From positions 43,290 through 107,289 of the forward strand of contig JAGBVG010000053.1 of NCBI GenBank assembly GCA_017630455.1: a stretch of DNA of 64,000 nucleotides, read 5' to 3'. This DNA is from Alistipes sp. GTDB lineage: Bacteria; Bacteroidota; Bacteroidia; Bacteroidales; Rikenellaceae. Below, piece after piece: positions 1-9,456 of the stretch; within the stretch, counting starts at the first letter, position 1, and each line of letters opens with the position of its first letter. The notes below the pieces were generated by a model, which was given only the letters and a program-made list of their open reading frames with translations, did not search any database and was not told where the DNA came from. A program made the position numbers and the translations under genes.

Positions 1-1
1 C

Positions 2-148
2 CGCAAGGAGCAGGTTGAGGCGCAGAGCGTTATGGCATTCCACGTCTTTGCTCGTACCACAAAGGTTATGTTTGCATTGGGCGTTGCGGTGCAGCTTCGC
101 CGAATGGGTTACAACTACGTCAAGGTTAATGCCGAGGTAGTAAGTTAA
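2..148 (+). CDS. C-terminal end of an unrecognised protein (partial)
   Basis: The reading frame is open from base 2 to a TAA stop at 146-148, so only the last 48 codons are present. The tail is basic and hydrophobic (it includes ARTTKVMFALGVAVQL and ends NAEVVS). I cannot assign a family from this fragment. A strong hairpin terminator follows 38 bases after the stop, which supports a real gene end here. The upstream part lies outside the window. Confidence 0.6.
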   Translation, partial: RKEQVEAQSVMAFHVFARTTKVMFALGVAVQLRRMGYNYVKVNAEVVS

Positions 149-186
149 ATAAGCCGTATAACAAGGTTATTTTCTTGTTGCAATAA

Positions 187-215
187 GGGTGTCCGCAGTC
201 GGGCACCCTGTTTTT
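187..215 (+). terminator. Intrinsic terminator after the partial gene
   Basis: Nine-base stem (187-195 with 200-208, one G-T wobble), loop CAGT, followed by a T-rich run to 215. It lies between the end of the first gene (+) and the convergent aldehyde dehydrogenase (-), whose stop codon overlaps the T-run. It probably serves the plus strand best; the minus-strand tail (TTATTG) is weak. Confidence 0.8.
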
Positions 216-1590
216 ATAGCAATCGCTTTATGAAGCAGAATAATCGGTATGGCATATAGCGGAATGGGACATCAATCCACGTGGGCGTTGTGATCACTGC
301 GCGACGGTGCGAGAAGGCATATAGCGAGTCGCGACCGTGATAACGTCCCATACCCGAATTACCAACACCGCCAAAGGGCAAGTGCTCGTTTGCGATGTGC
401 ATAATGGTGTCGTTGATACAAGCTCCACCCGACGAGGTTCGCCCAAGCACTCCACGCATAACATCCTCATCACCAAAGAGATACATCGCCAGAGGCTTCT
501 CCCTATCAAGTATAAACTCCACAGCCTCATCTACGCTATCTATGGTTATCATCGGCAACACAGGTCCGAAGATCTCCTCCTGCATCACCGCGCTATTTGC
601 CGCCACATTATCCAATAATGTAGGCTCGATATATCGCTCCTCGCCATCGGTCATACCTCCCGCAACAATATCTCCACAATGAAGATATCCCGCTACACGC
701 TCGAACGCCCGGTCGGAAACCATACGGGCATAATGCCTACTCTGTCGAACATCCTCGCCGTGAAGCTCTACAACAGCGCGACGAAAGGCAAGGACAAACT
801 CCGCCTTAACATCCTTGTGTATAAGCAGATAGTCAGGCGCAATGCAGGTCTGCCCAGCGTTGAGCGTTTTGCCCCACGCTATGCGCTTTGCCGCAAGAGA
901 AATATCGGCACTTTTATCCACAACCACAGGACTTTTACCACCAAGTTCGAGCACCACAGGCGTAAGGTTTTCCGCTGCAGCACGCATAACAACACGTCCC
1001 AAGTCTGGCGAGCCAGTGAAAAATATTAGGTCGTAACGCTCACGTAGCAATGCTGCGTTGACATCACGATTACCCTGAACAACAGCGACATACTCCGCAT
1101 CGAATGTCTCATCAATAAGACGTTCTATGACCTCCGCAAAGTGTGGCACGTATGGCGAGGGCTTCAGAACGGCGGTACAGCCCGCGGCTATAGCTCCGAC
1201 AAGCGGATTGAGGAGCAGCTGCACAGGATAGTTCCACGGCGCGATGATAAGCGTAACACCGAGAGGCTCGGTTAGAACCTTGCTCCGCGACGGAAACATC
1301 TTCAGCGGCGTAGACTTCTTGGATGGAGCCGCCCAACGCTTCAGGTTCTTAAGGAAGTTATCTATCTCGCCGATAACTATGCTTATCTCAGTGAGATATG
1401 CCTCCTCGTAGGACTTATGCAGGTCACTATAGAGTGCATCCGTAAGTTCGCGCTCATACTTCAATATAGCACCTCTAAGGCGGCGAAGCATCGCAAGACG
1501 ATACTCCAAGTCGAGCGTCGCGTGGCTGCGAAAAAAGGCGCGCTGCGCAGCAACTATACCCTTAATATTTTCAATAGAAGTTGTAACCAT
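214..1590 (-). CDS. NAD(P)-dependent aldehyde dehydrogenase (ALDH3-like)
   Basis: A 458-residue member of the aldehyde dehydrogenase superfamily, which oxidises aldehydes to carboxylates with NAD(P). The catalytic cysteine is C249 in GQTCIAPDY, and the general-base glutamate is E215 in ELGGKSP. The cofactor-loop segment IIAPWNYP is also present. The length, and the lack of an N-terminal extension, match the short ALDH3/YwdH type rather than the ~500-residue ALDH1/2 type. The frame is open up to 1611, but I chose the ATG at 1588-1590 because a promoter -7 box covers 1609-1616. It is a single gene with its own promoter and no partner to fix the substrate, probably a medium- or long-chain aldehyde. 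Confidence 0.9.
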   Translation of the reverse strand: MVTTSIENIKGIVAAQRAFFRSHATLDLEYRLAMLRRLRGAILKYERELTDALYSDLHKSYEEAYLTEISIVIGEIDNFLKNLKRWAAPSKKSTPLKMFPSRSKVLTEPLGVTLIIAPWNYPVQLLLNPLVGAIAAGCTAVLKPSPYVPHFAEVIERLIDETFDAEYVAVVQGNRDVNAALLRERYDLIFFTGSPDLGRVVMRAAAENLTPVVLELGGKSPVVVDKSADISLAAKRIAWGKTLNAGQTCIAPDYLLIHKDVKAEFVLAFRRAVVELHGEDVRQSRHYARMVSDRAFERVAGYLHCGDIVAGGMTDGEERYIEPTLLDNVAANSAVMQEEIFGPVLPMITIDSVDEAVEFILDREKPLAMYLFGDEDVMRGVLGRTSSGGACINDTIMHIANEHLPFGGVGNSGMGRYHGRDSLYAFSHRRAVITTPTWIDVPFRYMPYRLFCFIKRLL

Positions 1591-1608
1591 AGCTCTATGA
1601 TGTTTCCA

Positions 1609-1640
1609 CAAAGGTAATAAATATCAAGATGAGTGCCAAA
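1609..1640 (-). promoter_or_regulatory. Bacteroidetes-type promoter of the aldehyde dehydrogenase gene
   Basis: On the minus strand: TTTG (1637-1640), 20-base spacer, TACCTTTG (1609-1616). This fits the TTTG-N19/20-TAnnTTTG consensus and lies about 20 bases upstream of the chosen ATG. It rules out the longer start at 1611. Confidence 0.75.
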
Positions 1641-1653
1641 TCTTGGGCGATAA

Positions 1654-1692
1654 TAAAAAAGGGTGTATCCAATGACTTTTTCGGACACACCC
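1654..1692 (-). terminator. Terminator of the cysteine desulfidase-like gene
   Basis: Stem 1661-1670 with 1683-1692 (10 positions, one A/C mismatch), followed on the minus strand by seven T residues (1654-1660). The loop resembles those of the hairpins at 33722-33759 and 50829-50860 (see findings). Confidence 0.85.
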
Positions 1693-1723
1693 TCATTTTG
1701 AGAATTATGGAGATCTCAAAATA

Positions 1724-3031
1724 CTATTTTGAGGTCATAATTCTAAGAATCATAGCATCAGTATGCACCATCGCATCGCGGCCGATGTCGGTGAGGTTGC
1801 GGATAGACTTATCCACATCATCGTCGATGATACCCTCAACAGACTTCACGCAGCGGTTGTTCATAGCCATAAGTGCAGATACCACAGCGGTAGATACACC
1901 TGATGCACACTTCATAGCGCACGATGGCTTAGCACCGTCACAAATCATACCCGCGAGGTTGGCAATCATATTCTTAACCGCAAAGGTAACCTCCTCATAT
2001 CCACCACCCATAAGGTATGTGATACCACACGACGAACCTGTAGCAGCAACAACACAGCCACAGAGTGCCGAGAGACGTCCGAGGCTCTGCTTTATATATA
2101 TAACAGTGAGGTTCGAGAGGATGAGCGAGCGAATGGTCTGCTCCTCGTTAGCCTTAATCTGCTCGGCATATACCGCAACAGGAACTGTAGAGGTAAGGCC
2201 CTGGTTACCGCTACCCGAATTACTCATAACAGGTATCATAGCACCTGCCATACGCGCATCACACGCCGCGGTTGTCATACCTACAATCTGACAATGGAGC
2301 GTATCGCCCATAACATTGCGCTCCGACTCCGAGCGGAAGAGCTTTCCGATGGCGTGACCATAGTTACCCTTTAGAGACTCGTGCGCAGCGTTCATATTCA
2401 GACGCTTAGCCTCGAGGATGAAGCTAAGCTCCTCTATAGGAGCAGTCATAGCAAAATCCCACACCTTCTTGAGTGTCAACTCTGGGTCCTTAACCTCAGT
2501 AGCTGGAGCAGCACTACTCTCCGATGTCGCAGCCTCGGCACTGAAGAGCACCTCGCCACAGCGCGACACGTGGATAAAGCGTGTGTGACCACCCGAGATA
2601 ATTGCCATAGCACTTGCACCGCCAGCAAAGACCTCAATCTCGATATATAGCTTCTCGGTGATGTTATACTTAAGATCTACGTCGATACGCTTCTGGTCGA
2701 TCATCTTCTTACCCTCCTCCACAGCTGCAGCATCGGCATCCTTCAAAACCTCAAGCTCGTACTCCGACTTTCCGATCAACGCTCCGAGAGCCATAGCGAT
2801 AGGCAGACCTGTCATACCTGTTCCTGGTATACCCACGCCCATAGCATTCTTAAGGACATTGGCACTCAGGCGAGCCTCGATACGCTCGGGACGACATCCG
2901 AGGGTCTCGGTAGCTTTAGCCACACAAAGTGCCACGGCGATAGGCTCGGTACAACCTATAGCAGGGATAATCTCGCGATTCATAAGAGCGATAATCTCCT
3001 TACGCTCTTCGGCGGTAAATGTGTAATTCAT
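1724..3031 (-). CDS. L-cysteine desulfidase / UPF0597 (YhaM/CyuA-like) family protein
   Basis: A 435-residue protein resembling the UPF0597/CyuA family, iron-sulfur enzymes that break down L-cysteine to pyruvate, ammonia and sulfide; the fold is related to L-serine dehydratase. An N-terminal cysteine lies in AIGCTEP (C27), and a C-terminal cysteine cluster lies in SALCGCVVAATGSSCG. These fit the [4Fe-4S] ligands known for the family. I chose the ATG at 3029-3031, since upstream codons to 3076 have no family resemblance and run into the promoter. It is transcribed alone. Whether it acts on cysteine or serine cannot be decided from sequence. Confidence 0.85.
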   Translation of the reverse strand: MNYTFTAEERKEIIALMNREIIPAIGCTEPIAVALCVAKATETLGCRPERIEARLSANVLKNAMGVGIPGTGMTGLPIAMALGALIGKSEYELEVLKDADAAAVEEGKKMIDQKRIDVDLKYNITEKLYIEIEVFAGGASAMAIISGGHTRFIHVSRCGEVLFSAEAATSESSAAPATEVKDPELTLKKVWDFAMTAPIEELSFILEAKRLNMNAAHESLKGNYGHAIGKLFRSESERNVMGDTLHCQIVGMTTAACDARMAGAMIPVMSNSGSGNQGLTSTVPVAVYAEQIKANEEQTIRSLILSNLTVIYIKQSLGRLSALCGCVVAATGSSCGITYLMGGGYEEVTFAVKNMIANLAGMICDGAKPSCAMKCASGVSTAVVSALMAMNNRCVKSVEGIIDDDVDKSIRNLTDIGRDAMVHTDAMILRIMTSK

Positions 3032-3077
3032 AGTCAGTATAATAGTTACAGTTATAAATTCGTGAAGTTTAATCATA

Positions 3078-3108
3078 CGAAGATAGGCAATTTCTTGCTA
3101 ATTGCAAA
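3078..3108 (-). promoter_or_regulatory. Promoter of the cysteine desulfidase-like gene
   Basis: Minus strand: TTTG (3105-3108), 19-base spacer, TATCTTCG (3078-3085), one mismatch from TAnnTTTG. It lies 47 bases upstream of the ATG at 3031. Confidence 0.6.
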
Positions 3109-3156
3109 ATTGCAGACCCATTTTTTAACCACGTGGCAACTTTTTTGTTCTGTGGT

Positions 3157-3187
3157 TTTGATAATATATATATTATCCGTATCTTTG
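3157..3187 (+). promoter_or_regulatory. Promoter of deoD with a palindromic spacer
   Basis: TTTG (3157-3160), 19-base spacer, TATCTTTG (3180-3187), a full match to the Bacteroidetes consensus, 42 bases before the ATG. The spacer is almost filled by a perfect 18-bp palindrome at 3160-3177 (GATAATATA and its complement), which could be an operator or simply AT-rich spacer. Confidence 0.8.
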
Positions 3188-3228
3188 AAGGATAGAATTT
3201 AATAGTAATTAACTAAATATTTTGAATT

Positions 3229-3942
3229 ATGGCAGGAAAAGTACCTACTCCACACATCGGAGCACAATATGGCGAGATTGCCGATAGAGTGATTATGGCG
3301 GGTGATCCTTTGCGCGCCAAGTTTATGGCCGAGAACTTCTTGGAGAACCCCGTGCAGTATAACAACGTTCGCGGTATGCTCGGATACACAGGAACTTACA
3401 AGGGCAAGCGCGTGTCGGTTCAGGGTCACGGTATGGGCATCCCTTCGATCGGCATCTACTCCTACGAGCTCTTCAACTTCTACGACGTGAAGCGCATCAT
3501 TCGTTGTGGCTCGGCAGGTGCTTTCGACCCATCGCTGAACCTCGGTGACGTGGTACTCGGTATGGGTTCGTGCACCGACTCGAACTATGGCGCACAGTTC
3601 AACCTCCCTGGCACATTCTCTCCTATTGCCGACTTTGAGCTTCTCCGCGCTGCAGCAGCCAAGGCCGAGGAGTTGGGCATCGACTATAAGGTGGGTAACA
3701 TCCTCGCCAGTGACGTATTCTATGGCGACGACGCCGAGAGCTGGAAGCAGTGGCAGAAGATGGGCGTGCTCGCAGTGGAGATGGAGGCTACGGCACTCTA
3801 TATGAACGCTGCACGTGCCGGTAAGAGTGCGCTCTGCATCTGCACCATCTCCGACTCTCTCGTTCACCACACAGCCTGCTCGGCCGAGGAGCGTCAGACG
3901 TCGTTTACCAATATGATGAAGATTGCCTTTGATATAATTTAA
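3229..3942 (+). CDS. deoD: Purine nucleoside phosphorylase, DeoD type
   Basis: A 237-residue protein of normal DeoD length. It cleaves purine (deoxy)ribonucleosides with phosphate to free base plus ribose-1-phosphate, in cytosolic purine salvage. Family segments are clear: the N-terminal phosphate-binding region ([10 protein letters not shown]), RCGSAGAF in the middle, VEMEATALY for ribose binding, and the catalytic aspartate in ISDSLVHH near the C-terminus. It forms a hexamer in known members. It has its own consensus promoter and is followed by the GH84 gene on the same strand after 74 bases. Confidence 0.95.
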   Translation: MAGKVPTPHIGAQYGEIADRVIMAGDPLRAKFMAENFLENPVQYNNVRGMLGYTGTYKGKRVSVQGHGMGIPSIGIYSYELFNFYDVKRIIRCGSAGAFDPSLNLGDVVLGMGSCTDSNYGAQFNLPGTFSPIADFELLRAAAAKAEELGIDYKVGNILASDVFYGDDAESWKQWQKMGVLAVEMEATALYMNAARAGKSALCICTISDSLVHHTACSAEERQTSFTNMMKIAFDII

Positions 3943-4016
3943 TTTTCCGAGATAAGATTACATCTGCAACCCTCTATCGAGAAATTGTAAATGTATCAAT
4001 TAAACGAACAAACTTA

Positions 4017-6533
4017 ATGAAAAAAATCATAAGAAACCTATTTATGGCTGTGGCGGCGGTGTTTGCCGTGGCGACTACAGCACAGGCTCAGGATCTCTCG
4101 GCGCAGCGTGGCGAGTCACAGGATCTGAGTGGTCTCTTTGGCGAGAAACTCGACCACGGAGGAGTCATTATCAACCCTACTCCACAGATGATCGATGTGG
4201 TGCGCACCGAGGTGTTGGATATCACAAAGGGTGTAGCACTAAAGGGTGATGCTCAGGCATTTGCCGAGGACATCGACTTTTTGCAGCATAATAAAAAGGG
4301 TGCAAAATTGTCGGTAAAGGTTGACGAAAAGGCAATGGCGGAGTTGTGTGGCGAAAACAATACCAAGAAGGAGGGGACTTATATGCTCTCCATCAGCGAG
4401 AAAGGTATAGAGATTGTTGCAGGCAAGGAGCTCGGCGTGTTCTACGCTTTGCAGACCCTACGACAGGTTGTTGATAGTCCTGCATCAGCGGGTGGCAAAC
4501 TCCCTTTGCTCGCCATCCTCGATTGGCCAGACCTGCAGTATCGAGGTGTTGTGGAGGGCTTCTACGGCACTCCGTGGTCTCACGCTACACGCCTCTCGCT
4601 TATCGACACCTACGGCCGCTACAAGATGAACTACTACATCTATGGCCCTAAGGACGACCCATATCACAGCTCACCATATTGGCGCGAGCCTTATCCTGCG
4701 GAGGAGGCACAGCAGATCAAGGAGCTTGTGGAGGCTTGTAACCGCAACCGCGTACACTTCGTGTGGGCTGTTCACCCAGGCAAGGATATCAAGTGGGAGG
4801 AGTCTGATATTCAGAATCTTCTACGCAAGTTCGATGCTATGTACAACCTCGGCGTGCGTGCCTTTGCGGTGCACTTCGACGATATCGAGGGTAATGGTAC
4901 AAACCCATACTACCAGACCGAGTTGATGAATATCCTCAACGACGACTTTGTGAAGATTAAGGGCGATGTACTACCTTTGATCGTCTGCCCTACGGAGTAT
5001 ACACGTCTTTGGGCGAACCCTACGGAGCGCGGCAGCCTTATGGTATACGGCAAGGAGCTTGACCCATCGGTAGATGTATTCTGGACTGGCGATGCTGTGT
5101 GCAGCAATATGACCCCTCGCACTATGGAGTGGATCGCATCTCGCATCCAGCGTCCTGCGCTCTTCTGGTGGAACTTCCCCGTTACGGACTACGCACGCCA
5201 CATCGTTATGCAGGGCCCTGTGTATGGACTCTCACCAGTACTCACCGAGAAGGAGACACGCGGTCTTGTGAGCAACCCTATGGAGTATGGCGAGGCATCG
5301 AAGTTGGCACTCTACAGCGTTGCCGACTACACCTGGAACACCGAGGCGTATAACCCTATCGACAGCTGGGAGCGCGCCTTGGAGGCTCTCGCACCAGAGG
5401 TATACGAGACATACCGTCTCTTTGCCATCCACTCTTGCGACACCGAGACTGGCTACCGCCGCTATGAGTCGTGGGAGACCGAGACCTTCGGCTTCGAGGA
5501 TTACACCCCTGAGCTATCGGCAAAACTGATGGAGGAGCTGAAGCGTATCGAGGCTGCTCCAGCACAGATGGAGGCTATGCAGAACAAGGCTCTCCTCGAG
5601 GAGTTGCGCCCTTGGTTAGTGGAGTTTGGTAAGCTTGGCACACGCTGCCGCAAGGCGTTGGAGATGCTCGATAGATATATGCAGAGTCCTGAGGATAAGA
5701 AGTTTGAGGGATTCTGGGATGCCTATGCCGACAATCTTATGACTCTCAAGGAGATCGAGATGTACGATGCTCACCGCGTAGGAACGATGAAGCTTAAGCC
5801 TTTCTACGAGAGAGTTATGGATGGTCTCGTGGCACGATATTACGAGTACCTCACTGGCGAGAAGTCGTCGACACTCAAGGCTTGCGGAACATACAACTCC
5901 CTTCAGGCTCCGCAGAATAAGTATATGTTCGATAACGACCTTACAACCTACTACCACTCTGGCGAGAGTCAGCGCACCGATCACTTTGTAGGTGCAGATA
6001 TGGGCATCGTGCGTGAGGTGCGTGAGATTCGCATCATCCAGGGTCGTAACTCGGTGGATGACGTAGACTACTTCGACCACTGCATTTTGGAGTACTCCGA
6101 GGATGGCGAGACGTGGACAGCACTTACAGAGCCTATGCAGGGGGTCTACGAGATAGAGTGGAAGGGTAAGCCTTTCGAGGCACGATATGTCGGTATCCGC
6201 AAGCTCGAGTCTCAGAAGCGCAACTGGCTGGCTATCCGCGAGTTTACTATCAACCCTGTGGATCTCAGCGACTTTGGCTGGGACTGCAATCCATTTACCT
6301 CTTACTCATCTGCAGAGGGTATTGTGGTGACAGTTAACGAGTCGGCAACGTCGCTGCACCTGCTTCTCGGCGTGCTTCCTGCAGAGGGCGCATCATACAA
6401 GGTACTTCGCGGCGAGGAGGTTATATCGGAAGGTCGCATCACAGCCGCAGAGCAGATCATCGCACTCGAGAGCGGCGCGACAGCTGTTATCCTCGAGGGC
6501 GGCGTAACACTCTACGAGGCGATTGTTAGATAG
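4017..6533 (+). CDS. Secreted GH84 beta-N-acetylglucosaminidase (O-GlcNAcase-like)
   Basis: 838 residues with a signal peptide ending near TTAQAQ (residue 25). An N-terminal alpha/beta domain comes first. The GH84 barrel starts around Y175 (YRGVVEGFYGTPW) and carries the catalytic pair D288-D289 in AVHFDDIEG, used in substrate-assisted hydrolysis of beta-linked GlcNAc. A helical region follows, then a discoidin-like carbohydrate-binding domain at about 625-750 (FDNDLTTYYHSGES to NWLAIREFTIN). The layout matches the Bacteroides thetaiotaomicron GH84 enzyme, with an extra C-terminal beta segment. The likely role is trimming GlcNAc from host glycans in the periplasm or at the surface. It is not in a polysaccharide utilisation locus here. 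Confidence 0.93.
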   Translation: MKKIIRNLFMAVAAVFAVATTAQAQDLSAQRGESQDLSGLFGEKLDHGGVIINPTPQMIDVVRTEVLDITKGVALKGDAQAFAEDIDFLQHNKKGAKLSVKVDEKAMAELCGENNTKKEGTYMLSISEKGIEIVAGKELGVFYALQTLRQVVDSPASAGGKLPLLAILDWPDLQYRGVVEGFYGTPWSHATRLSLIDTYGRYKMNYYIYGPKDDPYHSSPYWREPYPAEEAQQIKELVEACNRNRVHFVWAVHPGKDIKWEESDIQNLLRKFDAMYNLGVRAFAVHFDDIEGNGTNPYYQTELMNILNDDFVKIKGDVLPLIVCPTEYTRLWANPTERGSLMVYGKELDPSVDVFWTGDAVCSNMTPRTMEWIASRIQRPALFWWNFPVTDYARHIVMQGPVYGLSPVLTEKETRGLVSNPMEYGEASKLALYSVADYTWNTEAYNPIDSWERALEALAPEVYETYRLFAIHSCDTETGYRRYESWETETFGFEDYTPELSAKLMEELKRIEAAPAQMEAMQNKALLEELRPWLVEFGKLGTRCRKALEMLDRYMQSPEDKKFEGFWDAYADNLMTLKEIEMYDAHRVGTMKLKPFYERVMDGLVARYYEYLTGEKSSTLKACGTYNSLQAPQNKYMFDNDLTTYYHSGESQRTDHFVGADMGIVREVREIRIIQGRNSVDDVDYFDHCILEYSEDGETWTALTEPMQGVYEIEWKGKPFEARYVGIRKLESQKRNWLAIREFTINPVDLSDFGWDCNPFTSYSSAEGIVVTVNESATSLHLLLGVLPAEGASYKVLRGEEVISEGRITAAEQIIALESGATAVILEGGVTLYEAIVR

Positions 6534-6556
6534 CAGTTGTTCAGACACAAATTGAG

Positions 6557-6587
6557 AGAACAGGGCTCCGGCTCTGTTCTTTTTTTT
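6557..6587 (+). terminator. Terminator of the GH84 gene
   Basis: Ten-base stem 6557-6566 with 6571-6580 (one wobble), loop TCCG, then eight T residues. Located 24 bases after the GH84 stop. Confidence 0.9.
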
Positions 6588-6864
6588 GTGCTGGGCGGCA
6601 ATTGTAAATGAACAGCACATCGCAAGCACCAACCTCTCACTGTTCACTTTACCTCGTACTCCCCTCGGATAAAAAATTAGAGTGGCTCAAATCGCCTAAA
6701 AAGCATCATTAAAACGATATTTCACCCCATAAGCATCTTTCACTGCTCACTTTTTCAGATAAAATCTTGGCAAAACCGATTTTTTAAAGTAAATTTGCAC
6801 GTCTATACGTATATTACATAGGTATAGCCGAGCGGAGAAATTAAGAGTAAAAATATATAGCAAT
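6588..6864 (+). promoter_or_regulatory. Intergenic region with the gyrA promoter
   Basis: No gene seen. A promoter-like pair is at TTGG (6767-6770), 19-base spacer, TAAATTTG (6790-6797), 67 bases before the gyrA ATG. The rest is AT-rich with two degenerate TCACT-(G)TTCACTTT stretches (about 6639-6653 and 6740-6755), similar to simple sequences elsewhere in the window. I see no RNA gene here. Confidence 0.6.
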
Positions 6865-9426
6865 ATGTCAGAAGAGATGAACAACACGGAGGCTACCGGA
6901 CGTATCGTCAAGGTCAACCTCGAAGAGCAGATGAAATCGGCATATATCGACTACTCGATGTCGGTAATCGTGTCGCGAGCACTGCCCGATGTACGCGACG
7001 GCCTGAAGCCCGTACATCGCCGTATTTTGTATGATATGGCAGCCGAATTGAACCTCACATCCAACAAGCCTACTCGTAAGAGTGCGCGTATCGTGGGTGA
7101 TGTTCTCGGTAAGTTCCACCCTCACGGCGACAGCTCGGTTTACGAGGCTATGGTGCGTATGGCTCAGGAGTGGTCTATGCGCTACCCATTGGTTGAGGGT
7201 CAGGGTAACTTCGGTTCTATGGACGGCGACTCTCCTGCGGCGATGCGTTACACCGAGGCACGTATGCAGAAGATCACCGACGAGGTTATGGCCGACATCG
7301 AGAAGGAGACTATCGACTGGGGCCTCAACTTCGACGACACAATCAAGGAGCCTACGGTTCTTCCTACAAAGATTCCATTGCTTTTGGTTAACGGTGCCAG
7401 CGGTATTGCGGTAGGTATGGCTACGAATATGGCGCCACATAACCTCTCGGAGGTTGTGGATGCCTGCTGTGCATATATCGACAACCCAGAGTGTGAGTGC
7501 GAGGAGCTTCTGAACTATGTTAAGGGTCCCGACTTCCCTACCGGAGGTATCATCTACGGCTATGAGGGTGTCAAGGAGGCGTTGCTCACTGGTCGTGGTC
7601 GTGTGGTTATGCGCGCCAAGACTGAGATCGAGCACACTGCATCGGGTCGCGAGTGCATCGTAATTACGGAGATTCCATATATGGTCAATAAGGCGGAGAT
7701 GATTAAGCGCATCGCCGACCTTATCAACGAGAAGAAGATTGAGGGTATCTCGTATATCAACGATGAGTCAGACCGTCAGGGTATGCGTATCGTGATCATC
7801 CTGAAGCAGGATGCTGTAGCAAGCGTAGTTCTCAACACACTCTACAAGAATACACCTCTGCAGTCGTCATTCGCCGTAAACAACATCGCACTTGTGAATG
7901 GCCGTCCGCAGCTTCTCAACCTCAAGGATCTTATCCGCCACTTCGTGGATCATCGCCACGATGTGATCTTGCGTCGCTCACGTTTCGACCTCCAGAAGGC
8001 CGAGGAGCGTCTGCATATCGTGGATGGACTCCTTATTGCTCAGGATAACATCGACGAGGTTGTACACATCATCCGCTCGTCGAAGACCACACAGGATGCT
8101 CGCACACGCCTTCAGGAGCGTTTCGGGCTCTCGGAGTTGCAGACCGCAGCGATCTTGGAGATGCGTCTTCGCCAACTCACAGGACTCCAGCGCGAGGCTC
8201 TCGAGCAGGAGCAGGCCGAGCTTATCAAGACTATCGACTACCTCAAGGCCGTACTTGCTAATGTCGATATGCAAATGCAGATCATCAAGGATGAGCTTCA
8301 GGAGATCAAGGAGAAGTATGGCGATGAGCGTCGCTCGGAGATCATCTACTCTTCGGAGGAGTTCAACCCTGAGGATTTCTATGCCGATGACGATATGGTT
8401 ATCACCATCTCGCATATGGGTTACATCAAGCGTACTCCACTCGCCGAGTACCGCACTCAGAACCGTGGCGGCGTAGGTGCTAAGGGTAGCGCAACACGCG
8501 ACGAGGACTTCATCGAGCATATCTACGTTGCTTCGATGCACAACACGATGATGTTCTTCACGGAGATGGGCCGCTGCTACTGGTTGAAGGTTTACCAGAT
8601 CCCAGAGGGTACACGCACCTCGAAGGGTCGCGCCATCCAGAACGTCATCCAGATTGAGCCTGGCGACAAGGTTCGTGCATATATCAACGTCAAGAACCTT
8701 GGCGACAAGGAGTTTGTGGAGAACAACTACCTCGTGATGTGTACCAAGCGCGGTATCATCAAGAAGACAACCCTCGAGGATTACTCACGTCCACGTACTA
8801 ACGGTGTGAAGGCTATCGTTATTAGAGAGGAGGATCAGTTGTTGGAGGTTAAGCTCACAAGCGGCAACGCCGAGATTATGATTGCAGCCCGCGAGGGTCG
8901 CGCCATCCGCTTCAACGAGTCTACGGTACGTCCTATGGGTCGTGTAAGTACGGGTGTCCGCGCCATCTCGATAGAGGAGAGCGACGAGGTTATCGGTATG
9001 ATCGCCATTGAGCCAGACTCTATGCAGGATGTTTTGGTTCTCTCGGAGAATGGCTACGGTAAGCGCACCGACCTCGATGAGTATCGCATCACCAACCGTG
9101 GCGGTAAGGGTGTCAAGACCATCAACGTTACGGATAAGACGGGTAAACTCATCTCTATCCAGGCGGTTACCGACGATAACGACTTGATGATTATCAACCG
9201 TTCGGGTCTCACCATCCGCACCTCTGCCGACCAGATTCGCGTTGCGGGTCGTGCGACACAGGGTGTTCGTGTTATCAACCTCCGCGAGGGTGACTCTATC
9301 GCTTCGGTTACGGCAGTACCTAAGACCGACGAGGAGGAGATTGCCGAGATGGCATCAAATATGGAGAATGCCACAGCTACAGAGGCTGTAGAGATCGCCG
9401 ATACCACTGAAAATGCTAACGAATAG
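6865..9426 (+). CDS. gyrA: DNA gyrase subunit A
   Basis: 853 residues. It is the breakage-reunion subunit of gyrase, which with GyrB introduces negative supercoils. The winged-helix/tower domain carries the catalytic tyrosine Y129 in AMRYTEARM. The quinolone-resistance region [17 protein letters not shown] has S90 and E94 at the positions equivalent to E. coli S83 and D87, so the serine is wild-type and the acidic position is Glu. The C-terminal six-bladed pinwheel includes a GyrA-box-like NRGGKG near residue 745, which marks gyrase rather than topoisomerase IV. An acidic tail follows. gyrB is not in this window. Confidence 0.97.
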   Translation: MSEEMNNTEATGRIVKVNLEEQMKSAYIDYSMSVIVSRALPDVRDGLKPVHRRILYDMAAELNLTSNKPTRKSARIVGDVLGKFHPHGDSSVYEAMVRMAQEWSMRYPLVEGQGNFGSMDGDSPAAMRYTEARMQKITDEVMADIEKETIDWGLNFDDTIKEPTVLPTKIPLLLVNGASGIAVGMATNMAPHNLSEVVDACCAYIDNPECECEELLNYVKGPDFPTGGIIYGYEGVKEALLTGRGRVVMRAKTEIEHTASGRECIVITEIPYMVNKAEMIKRIADLINEKKIEGISYINDESDRQGMRIVIILKQDAVASVVLNTLYKNTPLQSSFAVNNIALVNGRPQLLNLKDLIRHFVDHRHDVILRRSRFDLQKAEERLHIVDGLLIAQDNIDEVVHIIRSSKTTQDARTRLQERFGLSELQTAAILEMRLRQLTGLQREALEQEQAELIKTIDYLKAVLANVDMQMQIIKDELQEIKEKYGDERRSEIIYSSEEFNPEDFYADDDMVITISHMGYIKRTPLAEYRTQNRGGVGAKGSATRDEDFIEHIYVASMHNTMMFFTEMGRCYWLKVYQIPEGTRTSKGRAIQNVIQIEPGDKVRAYINVKNLGDKEFVENNYLVMCTKRGIIKKTTLEDYSRPRTNGVKAIVIREEDQLLEVKLTSGNAEIMIAAREGRAIRFNESTVRPMGRVSTGVRAISIEESDEVIGMIAIEPDSMQDVLVLSENGYGKRTDLDEYRITNRGGKGVKTINVTDKTGKLISIQAVTDDNDLMIINRSGLTIRTSADQIRVAGRATQGVRVINLREGDSIASVTAVPKTDEEEIAEMASNMENATATEAVEIADTTENANE

Positions 9427-9456
9427 ATATATTAACACATAACAGATTTTCAAATT

